Source of the DNA: Campylobacteraceae bacterium
Lineage (GTDB): Bacteria; Campylobacterota; Campylobacteria; Campylobacterales; Campylobacteraceae
DNA length: 49,085 bases
Assembly: GCA_031284315.1 (NCBI GenBank)
Contig: JAITAB010000047.1
Coordinates: forward strand, 1 to 49,085
Direction of reading: 5' to 3'
Each line of letters begins with the position of its first letter. Position 1 is the stretch's first letter. Positions 26,302 to 34,840 of the stretch are shown here, piece after piece. The notes beneath the pieces are model-generated. The model worked only from the letters and a program-made list of their open reading frames with translations. It was not told the origin of the DNA and searched no databases. A program made the translations under genes and the position numbers.

Positions 26302-27836
26302 AAAATGTCCCCATTGTTATTTTGGATTTTGGTTCGCAATATACGCAGTTAATCGCAAGGCGCATGCGCGAAGAGAAAGTGTATTGCGAAATAGTTCCCT
26401 ACAACGAGAGCGTTGAAAATATCAGAGCTAAAAATCCTAAGGGAATTATACTCTCAGGCGGTCCGGCTTCCGTTTATGCGAAAGAGGCTTATAAAATCAG
26501 CGGCGCCGTTTACGAATTAGGGCTTCCGATACTTGGGATTTGCTACGGTATGCAGCTTATCGCGCACCATTTCGGCGGAGAAGTCAGCGCGGCTAACCGC
26601 CATGAATACGGCAAAGCAAGCGTGCATTATGAAGACGAGTGTTTGATATTTAAAAATACGCAAAACGACAGCATATATTGGATGAGCCATGCGGATAGAG
26701 TGGAAAAACTGCCCGAAGGTTTTGTAAGTATCGCTTCAAGCGACAATTCCACGCATGCGGCGATAGCAAATGTGGAAAAAAAGATTTACGCGCTGCAATT
26801 TCATCCCGAAGTTACGCACTCAAAACAGGGCGCGAAAGTTTTGAGAAATTTTGCAAAAGAGATTTGCGGCTGCGAGACTACATGGAATATGGGATCGTTT
26901 GCGAAAGAGCAGATAGCAAAAATCCAAAATATCACGCAAGGCAAAAAGGTTCTTTGCGCCGTAAGCGGCGGCGTTGACAGTTCTGTGGCGGCTGCGCTTT
27001 TGCATGAAGCCATAGGCGAACGGCTTGTGCCGATTTTTGTGGATACGGGGCTTTTGAGGGCGAATGAGAGGGAACAGGTGGAAAATATGTTTAAGGTAAA
27101 TCTCAAAATCCCTCTTATCACGATTGACGCGGGCGATATATATCTGTCGCGCTTAAAAGGCGTAATTGACCCCGAACAAAAGCGAAAGATTATAGGGCAT
27201 ACTTTTATAGAAGTTTTTGAAAAAGAGGCTAAAAAGCACGATGACATAGCGTTTTTGGCGCAAGGCACTCTTTATCCGGATGTTATTGAGTCCGTTTCTG
27301 TCAAAGGACCTTCTAAAACTATCAAATCCCACCACAATGTCGGCGGGCTTCCGGATTGGATGAAATTTACGCTTATAGAACCTTTAAGAGAGCTTTTCAA
27401 AGACGAAGTGCGCGCTTTGGGCATTGAGCTTGGAATCCCCAAAGATATGATAATGCGCCATCCGTTTCCCGGACCCGGACTTGCCATAAGGATAATGGGA
27501 GAGGTAACAAATGAGGATTTGAAACTTTTAAGGCAAGCTGATGTTATCATGCAAGAAGAGCTTAAAGCAAGCGGATATTATGATAAGACATGGCAAAGCT
27601 TTTGCGTGCTTTTAAATATAAAAAGCGTCGGCGTCATGGGTGATAACAGAACATACGACAATACCGTGTGCATAAGGATAGTAGAGAGCATGGACGGAAT
27701 GACGGCAAGTTTTGCCGATCTGCCTCATGAACTTTTAGAGCGCATGAGCACAAGAATCATAAACGAAGTAGAAGGCATAAACCGCGTAGTGTACGACATT
27801 TCCAACAAACCGCCCGCAACTATTGAGTGGGAGTAA
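26298..27836 (+). CDS. guaA: GMP synthase (glutamine-hydrolysing)
   Basis: Enzyme of 512 residues converting XMP to GMP with glutamine and ATP. The N-terminal class I amidotransferase has [20 protein letters not shown], the nucleophile Cys82 in GICYGMQL and the catalytic FHPE. The ATP-pyrophosphatase domain has the loop SGGVDSS near residue 222, and the dimerisation domain ends [17 protein letters not shown], the standard C-terminus. It is intact and starts inside the lipoprotein stop codon. A strong hairpin follows the gene. Confidence 0.97.
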   Translation: MKNVPIVILDFGSQYTQLIARRMREEKVYCEIVPYNESVENIRAKNPKGIILSGGPASVYAKEAYKISGAVYELGLPILGICYGMQLIAHHFGGEVSAANRHEYGKASVHYEDECLIFKNTQNDSIYWMSHADRVEKLPEGFVSIASSDNSTHAAIANVEKKIYALQFHPEVTHSKQGAKVLRNFAKEICGCETTWNMGSFAKEQIAKIQNITQGKKVLCAVSGGVDSSVAAALLHEAIGERLVPIFVDTGLLRANEREQVENMFKVNLKIPLITIDAGDIYLSRLKGVIDPEQKRKIIGHTFIEVFEKEAKKHDDIAFLAQGTLYPDVIESVSVKGPSKTIKSHHNVGGLPDWMKFTLIEPLRELFKDEVRALGIELGIPKDMIMRHPFPGPGLAIRIMGEVTNEDLKLLRQADVIMQEELKASGYYDKTWQSFCVLLNIKSVGVMGDNRTYDNTVCIRIVESMDGMTASFADLPHELLERMSTRIINEVEGINRVVYDISNKPPATIEWE

Positions 27837-27857
27837 ATTTTCGTATTTTGCAAAAGC

Positions 27858-27897
27858 AATAAGCGCGTTAAATAAAATTGATTTTAACGCGCTTATT
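27858..27897. terminator. Bidirectional terminator between guaA and the decayed lipoprotein copy
   Basis: A perfect 15-base stem (AATAAGCGCGTTAAA with TTTAACGCGCTTATT) and ten-base loop. It follows guaA by about 20 bases and is repeated almost unchanged at 30390-30427, downstream of the intact GLUG lipoprotein gene. Confidence 0.85.
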
Positions 27898-27914
27898 ATG
27901 TAATTTTGGTTTTA

Positions 27915-28111
27915 TTATTCCTGCCAATATAATATCGGGAAACCTTAGATTGAAAGCATTTTTCACGGATTCTCGTTGTCGCTTCCGAATGTCCAGCCAA
28001 GCCCGCTGTTTGCTGTGTTGCTTGCATACAGAAGAGCGTTTGCAGCTCACCAAGCGTTTTACTTATGCCGTAGATGGCTGGATTTGTACCAAAATCGACG
28101 CCTGATTGCAA
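27915..28111 (-). pseudogene. Decayed 3' end of a GLUG-repeat lipoprotein gene
   Basis: Read on the minus strand, the last codons are GFPILYWQE-stop, identical to the intact gene at 30446. Before them the same register gives SGLGWTFGSDNENP, stop, KMLSI, stop, where the intact gene reads GGLGWKFGSDDENPWKMPLDG. Further back the similarity continues in another frame as SKTLGELQT against GKTLEELQT. In-frame stops, a frameshift and loss of everything upstream of about 28111 make this a remnant. The shared downstream terminator and spacer (27858-27914 against 30390-30445) show the two are copies. Confidence 0.88.
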
Positions 28112-28301
28112 CCTCTCTTTGGTTTGCGCAAAATGTCGCGATGTACGAAGTCATTGTCTGTATTGTATGACAGTCAATATATCATTTTACTTTGTATAGT
28201 AGCTTTCTTTGTCAAGGTTGCTGTCTCTTAATAAAGGTTTTTGGCTAGCAATGTTCTAGGTTTCAAATTTCATTTTTTCATATCAGAAACTTTCCTTGTT
28301 A

Positions 28302-30050
28302 CTATTTGCTTAAAATTTCATTTATCTTATCAATCAAAGGTCTAAAATTCGTAAAATGATTAACATTGGTGTCGGTTTTCACTGTATCAAGAAAAGCTCT
28401 TTTGTCGAATTCTTGAATTATTTTTTTTGCTCCATAGTCATCGCTTTGCTCGTTTGACGAATAGTATTTATCAATAAACATTTCTGATGGATAAAGATTT
28501 TCAATACCTTTTTTGACTTTTTCGTTGCAGTCGTTTTTTGAGAATACAAATCGGAAAAATTTACCATTCTCTACCAACTGATTGATTGAACCCCCACAAT
28601 CGCAATCAAAAACAAACAAGTATTTTGCCTGTGGGTTTGAAGTAGAAATCGCTTCGTAAGCTGTTTTTAGTTGTTGCCATCCTGTCTTATCGCTAAAACA
28701 AAAATCAATTCTGTCTAATATAGAACCATCTATCAGTTCCATTGCTCTCTTTATATGCTCCACATTATTTCCTTCGGAAACGATTTGCAGTTTGAGAGAA
28801 TCAGACTTTGCCTTTATTGTGTTATACATTTCTTTATATTGCTCATTTCTCTCAACCATAGCTTCATAACCCTCAGTAAACACGCGTGTTATAGATAAAT
28901 CTGTTACCATGCCTTGTGAATCTAAATCGATTATTTTAGTGCGAGTATTGGTAGCTGCATTTCCTTCCAATCCCATCGCAACAAAAGGTGAATGTGAACT
29001 GATAATGAACTGTACATTAGGAAAAAGCTCCATGAGTGTTGGCAATACATCTTTTTGCATTCGAATATGCAGATGTTTGTCTATCTCATCAATTAGAACT
29101 AACCCTGTTGCAAGTTGGGCAGGAGAATTTGGGCGTATTCTGTCGAATTGGCGCACAAGTTCACAAAATAGGCAAATTAGAGCATTTTCGCCTGATGACA
29201 TATTGAAGATGGAGGGATATACTGTTTTAGCCCATTTTCCATTTGCGTCTCTTTCGCCCACTTGAATACGAGTGGCTCCCGCATTTCTTTGTCCGATACC
29301 GAGCGAGAGTGGTTTATTGGACTTGCTCGAAAGTACTGTGAAGAAGACTGTATTTATATTCTGAAATAGTATCTGTATAGGGTTGTCTTTTTGTAAAATT
29401 GTGTCTAATATTACATCCATTAGCCAATTTGCCAGACGTGGCAAATCCGTTATCACTTCGATTGGATTCTCTAAGTAGCCAATAAATTTTGATGTCAAGT
29501 CGTAATCAAGCTTGATTTTATAGGGGTCATTTAGATACCCTGGTTGTTCATGCCTGTAGGCAGGAAAGAATGTTACGATGTTTTTTTGAAAAATTTGTGC
29601 AAGCACTTTTGTATCTCGCTCTGATAAATATTTTATGTTATTTTTTTGTTCTAATGAGCGTTTGATTTGATCATATTTGATTGTATATGTATATGCGCCA
29701 GAAAAAAGTTGTTCATACTTTTCTTTGCTATCAATTCCACGCAAGTCGAGATATTCAATTATTTTATCGTTATGCATAAATTGAATACTGACGAAAGAAG
29801 GCTTGCTATTATTCATATTGAACATGTTGGATGAGAAGCGGTAATATTGATTCTCTTTGCCTTCAAATTCATTCGGAAATGATAAACGAACAATTTCATA
29901 CCAAGCGTCAGCAATATGAGATAATATAGTGGTCTTTCCACCACCGTTAAGAGCGCTGAGTATAGTTATCCCCTTGTTATCAAAATTAAGCTCAACATGT
30001 TCAAATGGAGCACGATTATGCAAAACCATTTTTTTTATCTTAAAAGACAT
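28302..30050 (-). CDS. OLD-like AAA ATPase with C-terminal TOPRIM-like nuclease
   Basis: Protein of 582 residues. The ABC/SMC-like ATPase has Walker A ALNGGGKTTIL at 33-43, a signature-like NMSSGENALI, Walker B LVLIDEIDKHLH and the H-loop ISSHSPF. The last third carries TOPRIM-like acidic sites: VSEGNNVEHI and LFVFDCDCGGS. This layout is that of OLD-family nucleases, several of which act in phage defence. The canonical partners (GajB helicase, PtuB, a retron reverse transcriptase) are not present, so it would be a stand-alone (class 1-like) OLD protein. GGAGG precedes the ATG. The gene sits between duplicated DNA segments and its codon usage looks different from the neighbouring housekeeping genes, consistent with insertion. 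The phage-defence role is inference. Confidence 0.85.
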   Translation of the reverse strand: MSFKIKKMVLHNRAPFEHVELNFDNKGITILSALNGGGKTTILSHIADAWYEIVRLSFPNEFEGKENQYYRFSSNMFNMNNSKPSFVSIQFMHNDKIIEYLDLRGIDSKEKYEQLFSGAYTYTIKYDQIKRSLEQKNNIKYLSERDTKVLAQIFQKNIVTFFPAYRHEQPGYLNDPYKIKLDYDLTSKFIGYLENPIEVITDLPRLANWLMDVILDTILQKDNPIQILFQNINTVFFTVLSSKSNKPLSLGIGQRNAGATRIQVGERDANGKWAKTVYPSIFNMSSGENALICLFCELVRQFDRIRPNSPAQLATGLVLIDEIDKHLHIRMQKDVLPTLMELFPNVQFIISSHSPFVAMGLEGNAATNTRTKIIDLDSQGMVTDLSITRVFTEGYEAMVERNEQYKEMYNTIKAKSDSLKLQIVSEGNNVEHIKRAMELIDGSILDRIDFCFSDKTGWQQLKTAYEAISTSNPQAKYLFVFDCDCGGSINQLVENGKFFRFVFSKNDCNEKVKKGIENLYPSEMFIDKYYSSNEQSDDYGAKKIIQEFDKRAFLDTVKTDTNVNHFTNFRPLIDKINEILSK

Positions 30051-30309
30051 ATTTTAGTTCCTCCAATTTTTATTTTAGTTTTTTAGTTCGCTATTCAGTT
30101 TAACTTGGCGAGTAAACTGCTCTTTGTGCAAGCTGTCAAGAGACTTGAATAAAGTTCGTTTTTTTTAACCGCCATGTTTTGCTCCAGAAATTTAAATATT
30201 TGTTCTAAATTTGTTGGGTGTAATTATAACGAAAAATAGAAAGAAAAGTAGGTTATCTATAATTAATGAAATAAAGATAAAGTTTTATATTTGCAGTGCA
30301 TAAATATAT

Positions 30310-30406
30310 TTTGCATAATCTTGTTATAATTAGCCATTTTATTTTAGAGGGCAGTATGCGGGAGATTTATCTGTTAAATGATGCGAAATATAAGCGCGTT
30401 AAATAA
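30310..30406 (+). pseudogene. Duplicated promoter and first 12 codons of hemD
   Basis: This segment repeats the DNA in front of hemD (about 32165-32243) with few differences: TTGTTATAAT promoter box (TATAAT at 30325-30330, against 32180-32185), TTTTAGAGGGCAGT ribosome-binding region and ATGCGGGAGATTTAT start. After codon 12 the copy runs into the terminator of the GLUG lipoprotein gene at a shared GCGTTAAA word and stops, leaving a 16-residue frame (30356-30406). It is best explained as the left breakpoint of a tandem duplication. The frame could still be transcribed, because promoter and start are intact. Confidence 0.85.
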
Positions 30407-30427
30407 AATTGATTTTAACGCGCTTAT
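30390..30427. terminator. Terminator of the GLUG lipoprotein gene (copy of 27858-27897)
   Basis: A 14-base perfect stem (ATAAGCGCGTTAAA with TTTAACGCGCTTAT), nearly identical to the hairpin after guaA. It serves the minus-strand lipoprotein gene and would also stop transcripts from the duplicated hemD promoter. Confidence 0.82.
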
Positions 30428-30445
30428 TATATAATTTTAGTTTTA

Positions 30446-31966
30446 TTATTCCTGCCAATATAATATCGGGAAGCCTCCGTCTAAGGGCATTTTCCATGGA
30501 TTTTCGTCGTCGCTTCCAAATTTCCACCCAAGCCCGCCTTGCGCCTTTTCATTTTCGTAAGTCGAGCGCGTTTGAAGCTCTTCAAGCGTTTTGCCCGTGC
30601 CGCTATACTCGCCGTCGCCGACGACCGCTCCATTTACTAACATGGCGGAGTTGGCGAAATTATTGGTTATGACAGGAAAGAAATCGTCTCTATCATAATC
30701 TGTAAGGGCAATTATGCGGTTTCCAGAGGAAATAACATAGTTTGCGGCGGCGCAATCAGTTATATAACCACCAGAACCAAATGCGACGATGCCGCCGCCG
30801 CCATAGCCTCCTGTAACTGCCGTTAGATTTCCTGTTGAATAACTGTTATCAATCATGCCACTTGTGCTCGCTCCCGCTATACCGCCTATAACGCTGGAAT
30901 TGAAGCCTGAAATATTTCCGGTAGAATAGCTGTCGGTTATCGCGCTATTTCTATGAACAACTCCAACGACGCCGCCCGCCGCATAACCATTGCTTACGCT
31001 CACATCTGCCGTCGAATAACTTATACTTATATTGCCGTCGTTTTGTAAAAACCCCGCTATACCGCCAACATAGGAGCCATAAAGGGCAGATTTTCCGCTA
31101 CCGAATATGCCGCCCGCCGAATAACTCTTGCTTATATTAGCGCCGCTTGCAAGCCCCGCTATACCGCCTGCGCGGACGCCGACGCCATTGCCAATCGCCG
31201 AAATATTGCCGACCGAACTACAGCCGATAATAACGCCGCCGTCTATAGCTCCCGCGATGCCGCCGGCGTACTCTTTCCCATTTACGCCTTGCTCTGAAAT
31301 TTCAACGCCAAGGTTTTTTATTAGGGCGCCGGATGCGTAGCCGAACAGACCCGCATATAGTTGATTATTTACATAAAGTTCAGTTATCTTAAATCCGTTT
31401 CCATCCAGCGTTCCCGTGAAAGGGGCAGATTGAGATCCTATCGGTTCCCATCCGCCGCCGTATGAAGAGAGCGATATATCGTTTCCCAATATATATTTTC
31501 CCGAAAGAGCGCTTCTGACGCTATACAATTGTTCCGCCGTGGTAATTAAAATAAAATCGGCAGGGATAGTTCCGACATAAACGGCGGCTATCCCGCTTCT
31601 TGCCTTCGCGATCGCGCCGTTTTTAGCGTTGGCGACCTCAACATAGTAATAAGCCGTTTCGGGCGCGCTCGTCGGCGGGTCGTATGTTGAAGCGATCGCG
31701 CCGTCTATCGCCGTCCATCCGTCTTTGCCGTTAGCATTGCTTTGATACCACTGATAAGACAAACTCCCGCCGCCGCTTACCGTTGCAGTAACGCTTAAAG
31801 GGGTTGTCGGATCGTTTTGATTATATGACGCGCCTTTTGGCTGTTCGGTTATAGACGGCGTTTGGGGCGGTAGAGTTGAGGTTTCGCCGCCTCCGCTTCC
31901 TCCGCAGCCTGTAAGAATAACAACACTGAAAATAAACAATGCTGAAAGTTTTGATAGAGTTTTCAT
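30446..31966 (-). CDS. Lipoprotein with Ig-like domain and GLUG beta-helix repeats
   Basis: Surface lipoprotein of about 506 residues. The signal ends in the lipobox VILTGC followed by a glycine/serine linker and PPQTPSITEQPK. Residues about 40-130 form an Ig-like fold with LSYQWYQS and AYYYVEVAN. From about 140 come ITTAEQLYSVRSALSGKYILGNDI and then seven or so GLUG-type repeats (YAGGIAG, RAGGIAG, YVGGIAG, AAGGVVG, VIGGIAG with SYSTG steps), which build a right-handed beta-helix. The end ENPWKMP ... GFPILYWQE is a common GLUG-protein C-terminus. The ATG at 31966 follows AGGGGG; a GTG one codon earlier is less likely. Probable role: surface attachment or binding, inferred from architecture. 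It has a second, decayed copy at 27915. Confidence 0.85.
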   Translation of the reverse strand: MKTLSKLSALFIFSVVILTGCGGSGGGETSTLPPQTPSITEQPKGASYNQNDPTTPLSVTATVSGGGSLSYQWYQSNANGKDGWTAIDGAIASTYDPPTSAPETAYYYVEVANAKNGAIAKARSGIAAVYVGTIPADFILITTAEQLYSVRSALSGKYILGNDISLSSYGGGWEPIGSQSAPFTGTLDGNGFKITELYVNNQLYAGLFGYASGALIKNLGVEISEQGVNGKEYAGGIAGAIDGGVIIGCSSVGNISAIGNGVGVRAGGIAGLASGANISKSYSAGGIFGSGKSALYGSYVGGIAGFLQNDGNISISYSTADVSVSNGYAAGGVVGVVHRNSAITDSYSTGNISGFNSSVIGGIAGASTSGMIDNSYSTGNLTAVTGGYGGGGIVAFGSGGYITDCAAANYVISSGNRIIALTDYDRDDFFPVITNNFANSAMLVNGAVVGDGEYSGTGKTLEELQTRSTYENEKAQGGLGWKFGSDDENPWKMPLDGGFPILYWQE

Positions 31967-32210
31967 CACAGCCCCCTTTTAGTTGAGTTTATTGCTCATA
32001 AAAAGCAAATAGTATATATTATATCAAAAATTAAGCGCAAAATTAATCAAAATATTTAATATCGTATATTTTCATATTGATTAAGATATTTGCAAAGTGA
32101 AACACAGAGTTTGATTTCTTGTTTTAATATTTGAATTTTTGTAGTCTGCCTGCTATGGTATATTTTTCATAATTCTTGTTATAATTGAGCATTTCATTTT
32201 AGAGGGCAGT
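31967..32210. promoter_or_regulatory. Divergent promoter region of the lipoprotein and hemD
   Basis: AT-rich intergenic region. On the plus strand, TATAAT at 32180-32185 lies about 25 bases before the hemD start, with AGAGGG as ribosome-binding site. The half nearest hemD is the part duplicated at 30310. No other repeat was seen. Confidence 0.6.
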
Positions 32211-32855
32211 ATGCGGGAGATTTATCTGTTGAATGACGCGAAATATGAGGGCGTTAAAAATATAGTCGTATTTGAGATAAGGTATCTAAAACCAAAATTT
32301 ACTCCGAAAAATTATGACGCGCTTATATTTACTTCAAAAAACGGTGTTTTGGGTTTGGACAGGGTCTATAAAGAGTGGAAAAATCTGCCCGCGTATTCTA
32401 TCGGCGAAGGGACAAGCGGGGCTATAAAAAAACTTGGAGGAAATTTGGCGTATGAGGCAAAAGTCTCATACGCAGATGAATTTGCCGTCCAAACAGCGCA
32501 AAAACTTGCAGGCAAACTTGTCCTTTTTGCACGCGCGAAAATCATATCTTCCGATGTTGGCGGCATATTGACATCAAGAGGCGTTCATGTGGAAGAAATT
32601 ATAGTTTATGAGAGCGTGTGCAAGCCATGCGAAAAATTTGACATACCAAAGGGCGCGATATTTATCTTTACTTCGCCTTTTGGCGTAAAGCGCTTTTTTG
32701 AATGCGCCGCATGGAGAGAGGATTTGACGGCTATAGCGATAGGAAAGAGAACCGCCGCCGCGTTTGATGATAGTATAAAACCTCTCATCGCGCCCAAACA
32801 GAGCATTGATGCGTGCGTGGAGTTTGCTAAAAGATTAAGCAAAGTTAGCCTATAA
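32211..32855 (+). CDS. hemD: Uroporphyrinogen-III synthase
   Basis: Protein of 214 residues, a normal length for HemD, which cyclises hydroxymethylbilane to uroporphyrinogen III in haem synthesis. Two alternating alpha/beta halves are recognisable: YDALIFTSKNGVLGLDR and the C-terminal IFIFTSPFGVKRFFE with TAIAIGKRTAAAF. HemD is poorly conserved, so the call rests on these TSxxGV segments, the length and the position between guaA and purD as in other Campylobacterota. The gene is intact; its 5' end is present a second time at 30310. Confidence 0.85.
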   Translation: MREIYLLNDAKYEGVKNIVVFEIRYLKPKFTPKNYDALIFTSKNGVLGLDRVYKEWKNLPAYSIGEGTSGAIKKLGGNLAYEAKVSYADEFAVQTAQKLAGKLVLFARAKIISSDVGGILTSRGVHVEEIIVYESVCKPCEKFDIPKGAIFIFTSPFGVKRFFECAAWREDLTAIAIGKRTAAAFDDSIKPLIAPKQSIDACVEFAKRLSKVSL

Positions 32856-32861
32856 TTATTA

Positions 32862-33060
32862 AACTTAGCCTGGGCGGAGCGACAACCGTTTAAATGAGGT
32901 CCAACACTAAGATTTGGCGGAAAGCGTATAAAACCGGTGTGTCCGCAGCGTCGTTTGAGTCTGTTTGACAGGCAAGACGCCGCAGCCTGAAAGTTTTATC
33001 ATTTCTGCATCGTTGGCTTTTTTAGGGCCAATACATAGCGCGGAACGCCCGCTTGGGTTA
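32862..33060 (+). ncRNA. ssrS: Candidate 6S RNA (purD-motif RNA)
   Basis: About 200 bases between hemD and purD with no reading frame but strong structure. The ends pair: AACTTAGCCTGGGCG (32862-32876) with CGCCCGCTTGGGTT (33046-33059), 13 pairs including G-U with one mismatch and one bulge. Inside, GCGTC...GACGC encloses GTCTGT/ACAGGC as a terminal hairpin. A rod of about 200 bases with closed ends fits 6S RNA, and a conserved structured RNA upstream of purD in Campylobacterota has been described and later equated with 6S. A terminator follows before purD. The call rests on position, size and pairing, not on a covariance search; a purine-responsive leader is the alternative. Confidence 0.55.
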
Positions 33061-33071
33061 AATTTATCAGA

Positions 33072-33116
33072 CAGCAATAATACAGGCGTTTGGGCGTTTG
33101 TATTATTGCTGTTTTT
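33072..33116 (+). terminator. Terminator or attenuator just before purD
   Basis: A perfect 13-base stem (CAGCAATAATACA with TGTATTATTGCTG) encloses 14 bases with GGCGTTTGGGCGTT and is followed by TTTTT. It ends about 15 bases before the purD start. It would end the upstream structured RNA; if purD is transcribed through it, it could act as an attenuator. Confidence 0.82.
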
Positions 33117-33131
33117 CTATTTGGAGAAGCA

Positions 33132-34388
33132 ATGAAGATTTTAATAGTAGGCGGCGGCGGCAGAGAATACGCTATCGCGCTTGCCCTCAAACGCGATAAA
33201 AGCGTGGAGGGGTTGTATTTTGCTCCAGGAAACGGCGCTACAGACGAACTTGGCACTAACATGGACATCAAAGACTTTGAAAAGCTTGCCGAATTTGTAA
33301 AAAAAGAGGGTATAGGTTTGACCATCGTAGGTCCAGAAGCTCCTTTGGTAGAAGGTATAACGGATATATTTAGAAAGCATGGGCTGGCGATTTTCGGAGT
33401 TTCAAAAGAAGCCGCAAAGTTAGAAGGATCAAAGGCTTTCATGAAGGATTTTTTATCCCGCCACAATATCCCCACCGCAAAATACATACAGACAAATTCC
33501 ATAAAAAAAGCATACGAATTTATAGATACATTGAGCGCGCCGATAGTCGTTAAAGCGGACGGACTTTGCGCCGGCAAGGGCGTGATAATAGCAAAAAGCA
33601 AGGACGAAGCAAAGCAAAGCGCGAAAGATATGTTAAGCGGCGAGAGTTTTGGAAATGCAGGTAAAAATATAGTCGTAGAAGAATTTTTGGACGGATACGA
33701 GCTTTCTATTTTTGCCGTGTGCGACGGAGAAAACTATAAAATACTTCCCGCCGCGCAGGATCACAAACGGCTTTTAGATAATGACGAAGGTCCAAATACC
33801 GGCGGCATGGGCGCGTATGCTCCGACTCCTTTGGCAAATGACGATATTTACGCGCAGGCAGAAGAGTTTGTCATAAAGCCCACTTTGAAAGGTATGAAAG
33901 AAGAAGGCGCGCCTTATACGGGAACGCTTTTTATCGGCGCCATGATAGTAAATAAAAAACTTTATGTGCTTGAATATAACGTAAGATTCGGAGACCCCGA
34001 ATGCGAAGTTTTGATGCCGCTTTTGAAAACATCGGCAAAAGAGCTGTTTTACAAAGCGGCGATTGGGCGGCTAAATGAGCTTGATTTGGAGTTTAAAGAC
34101 GAATTTGCCGTAGGCGTGGTAGTCGCGAGCAAAGATTATCCATATAAAAATTCAGAGCCAAAACCGATAATTTCAAATGTTAAAAACAGCGCCGATTCGT
34201 ATGCGGCGTATGCGGGAGTTACAAAAAAAGAGGGCGTCATTTACGCAAACGGCGGGCGCGTTCTTGTCTGCGTGGGTATAGGAAAAAGTATCAAAGAAGC
34301 GCGCAACAGGGCGTATGATTTGACAAAAAACATCTCTTTTGAGGGAGCAAAATTTAGAAACGATATCGCATATCAGGCGCTGAAATGA
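33132..34388 (+). CDS. purD: Phosphoribosylamine--glycine ligase
   Basis: ATP-grasp enzyme of 418 residues for the second step of purine synthesis (GAR synthetase). N-terminal [16 protein letters not shown] is diagnostic, followed by [10 protein letters not shown], the ATP-grasp segment [13 protein letters not shown], the loop [21 protein letters not shown] and [12 protein letters not shown]. The ATG at 33132 with GGAG seven bases upstream is chosen; a longer frame from 33090 would begin inside the terminator hairpin. The stop overlaps the next gene by four bases (ATGA). Confidence 0.96.
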   Translation: MKILIVGGGGREYAIALALKRDKSVEGLYFAPGNGATDELGTNMDIKDFEKLAEFVKKEGIGLTIVGPEAPLVEGITDIFRKHGLAIFGVSKEAAKLEGSKAFMKDFLSRHNIPTAKYIQTNSIKKAYEFIDTLSAPIVVKADGLCAGKGVIIAKSKDEAKQSAKDMLSGESFGNAGKNIVVEEFLDGYELSIFAVCDGENYKILPAAQDHKRLLDNDEGPNTGGMGAYAPTPLANDDIYAQAEEFVIKPTLKGMKEEGAPYTGTLFIGAMIVNKKLYVLEYNVRFGDPECEVLMPLLKTSAKELFYKAAIGRLNELDLEFKDEFAVGVVVASKDYPYKNSEPKPIISNVKNSADSYAAYAGVTKKEGVIYANGGRVLVCVGIGKSIKEARNRAYDLTKNISFEGAKFRNDIAYQALK

Positions 34389-34840
34389 CAGAAGAAGAGT
34401 TAGTTGAAAAATTTAAAAGCGAAAATATTACGCTCTCACCTCTCTATAAGCGCGTAATTGCGCATGCGATAGACGAATTTATCATAGCGTGTTTTATGTT
34501 TTTCGCCTTTTACGGTATGCTTGAAGCCGCTTCCTCAAGCGAAGAAGCCCTATCGGCGTTAGTGGAGTATTTGGCGCCGTACATTGTATTGATGAAGATT
34601 ATCTATCAAACCTTTTTTGTGCGATTATACGGCGCAACGGTCGGTAAAACGCTCATGAAAATACGCATTATTTCTATGATTGACGGGCAAAATCCGAATA
34701 TTTTTTTATCGCTTATCAGAGCAAACATGCGCATTTTAAGCGAAGCTGTTTTTTTCATCGGCTTTTTGTGGGCGTTAAACGGCTTTAAAAAACAGACATG
34801 GGAAGATATCGGCGCAAGAACACTGGTGGTAAATGCGTAA
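34385..34840 (+). CDS. RDD-family membrane protein
   Basis: Protein of 151 residues with three hydrophobic segments. The first begins [18 protein letters not shown], the conserved Arg...Asp signature that names RDD proteins, and the second contains [14 protein letters not shown], the other conserved block. Function of the family is unsettled (ion transport has been suggested for some members). It is coupled to purD and to lptD by short overlaps, and the same small gene occurs at this place in related Campylobacterota. Confidence 0.85.
   Translation: MTEEELVEKFKSENITLSPLYKRVIAHAIDEFIIACFMFFAFYGMLEAASSSEEALSALVEYLAPYIVLMKIIYQTFFVRLYGATVGKTLMKIRIISMIDGQNPNIFLSLIRANMRILSEAVFFIGFLWALNGFKKQTWEDIGARTLVVNA

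Noticed and set aside
27878-28170. Short plus- and minus-strand frames after guaA
   Set aside because: They are accidental frames across the decayed lipoprotein copy, shown by alignment with the intact gene at 30446.
28302-30445. Gabija, Septu or retron system
   Set aside because: No helicase, HNH or reverse transcriptase gene lies next to the ATPase; the neighbours are a decayed lipoprotein copy and a hemD fragment.
33090-33131. Upstream extension of purD
   Set aside because: It would start inside the terminator hairpin; the ATG at 33132 has a good ribosome-binding site and gives the exact family N-terminus.
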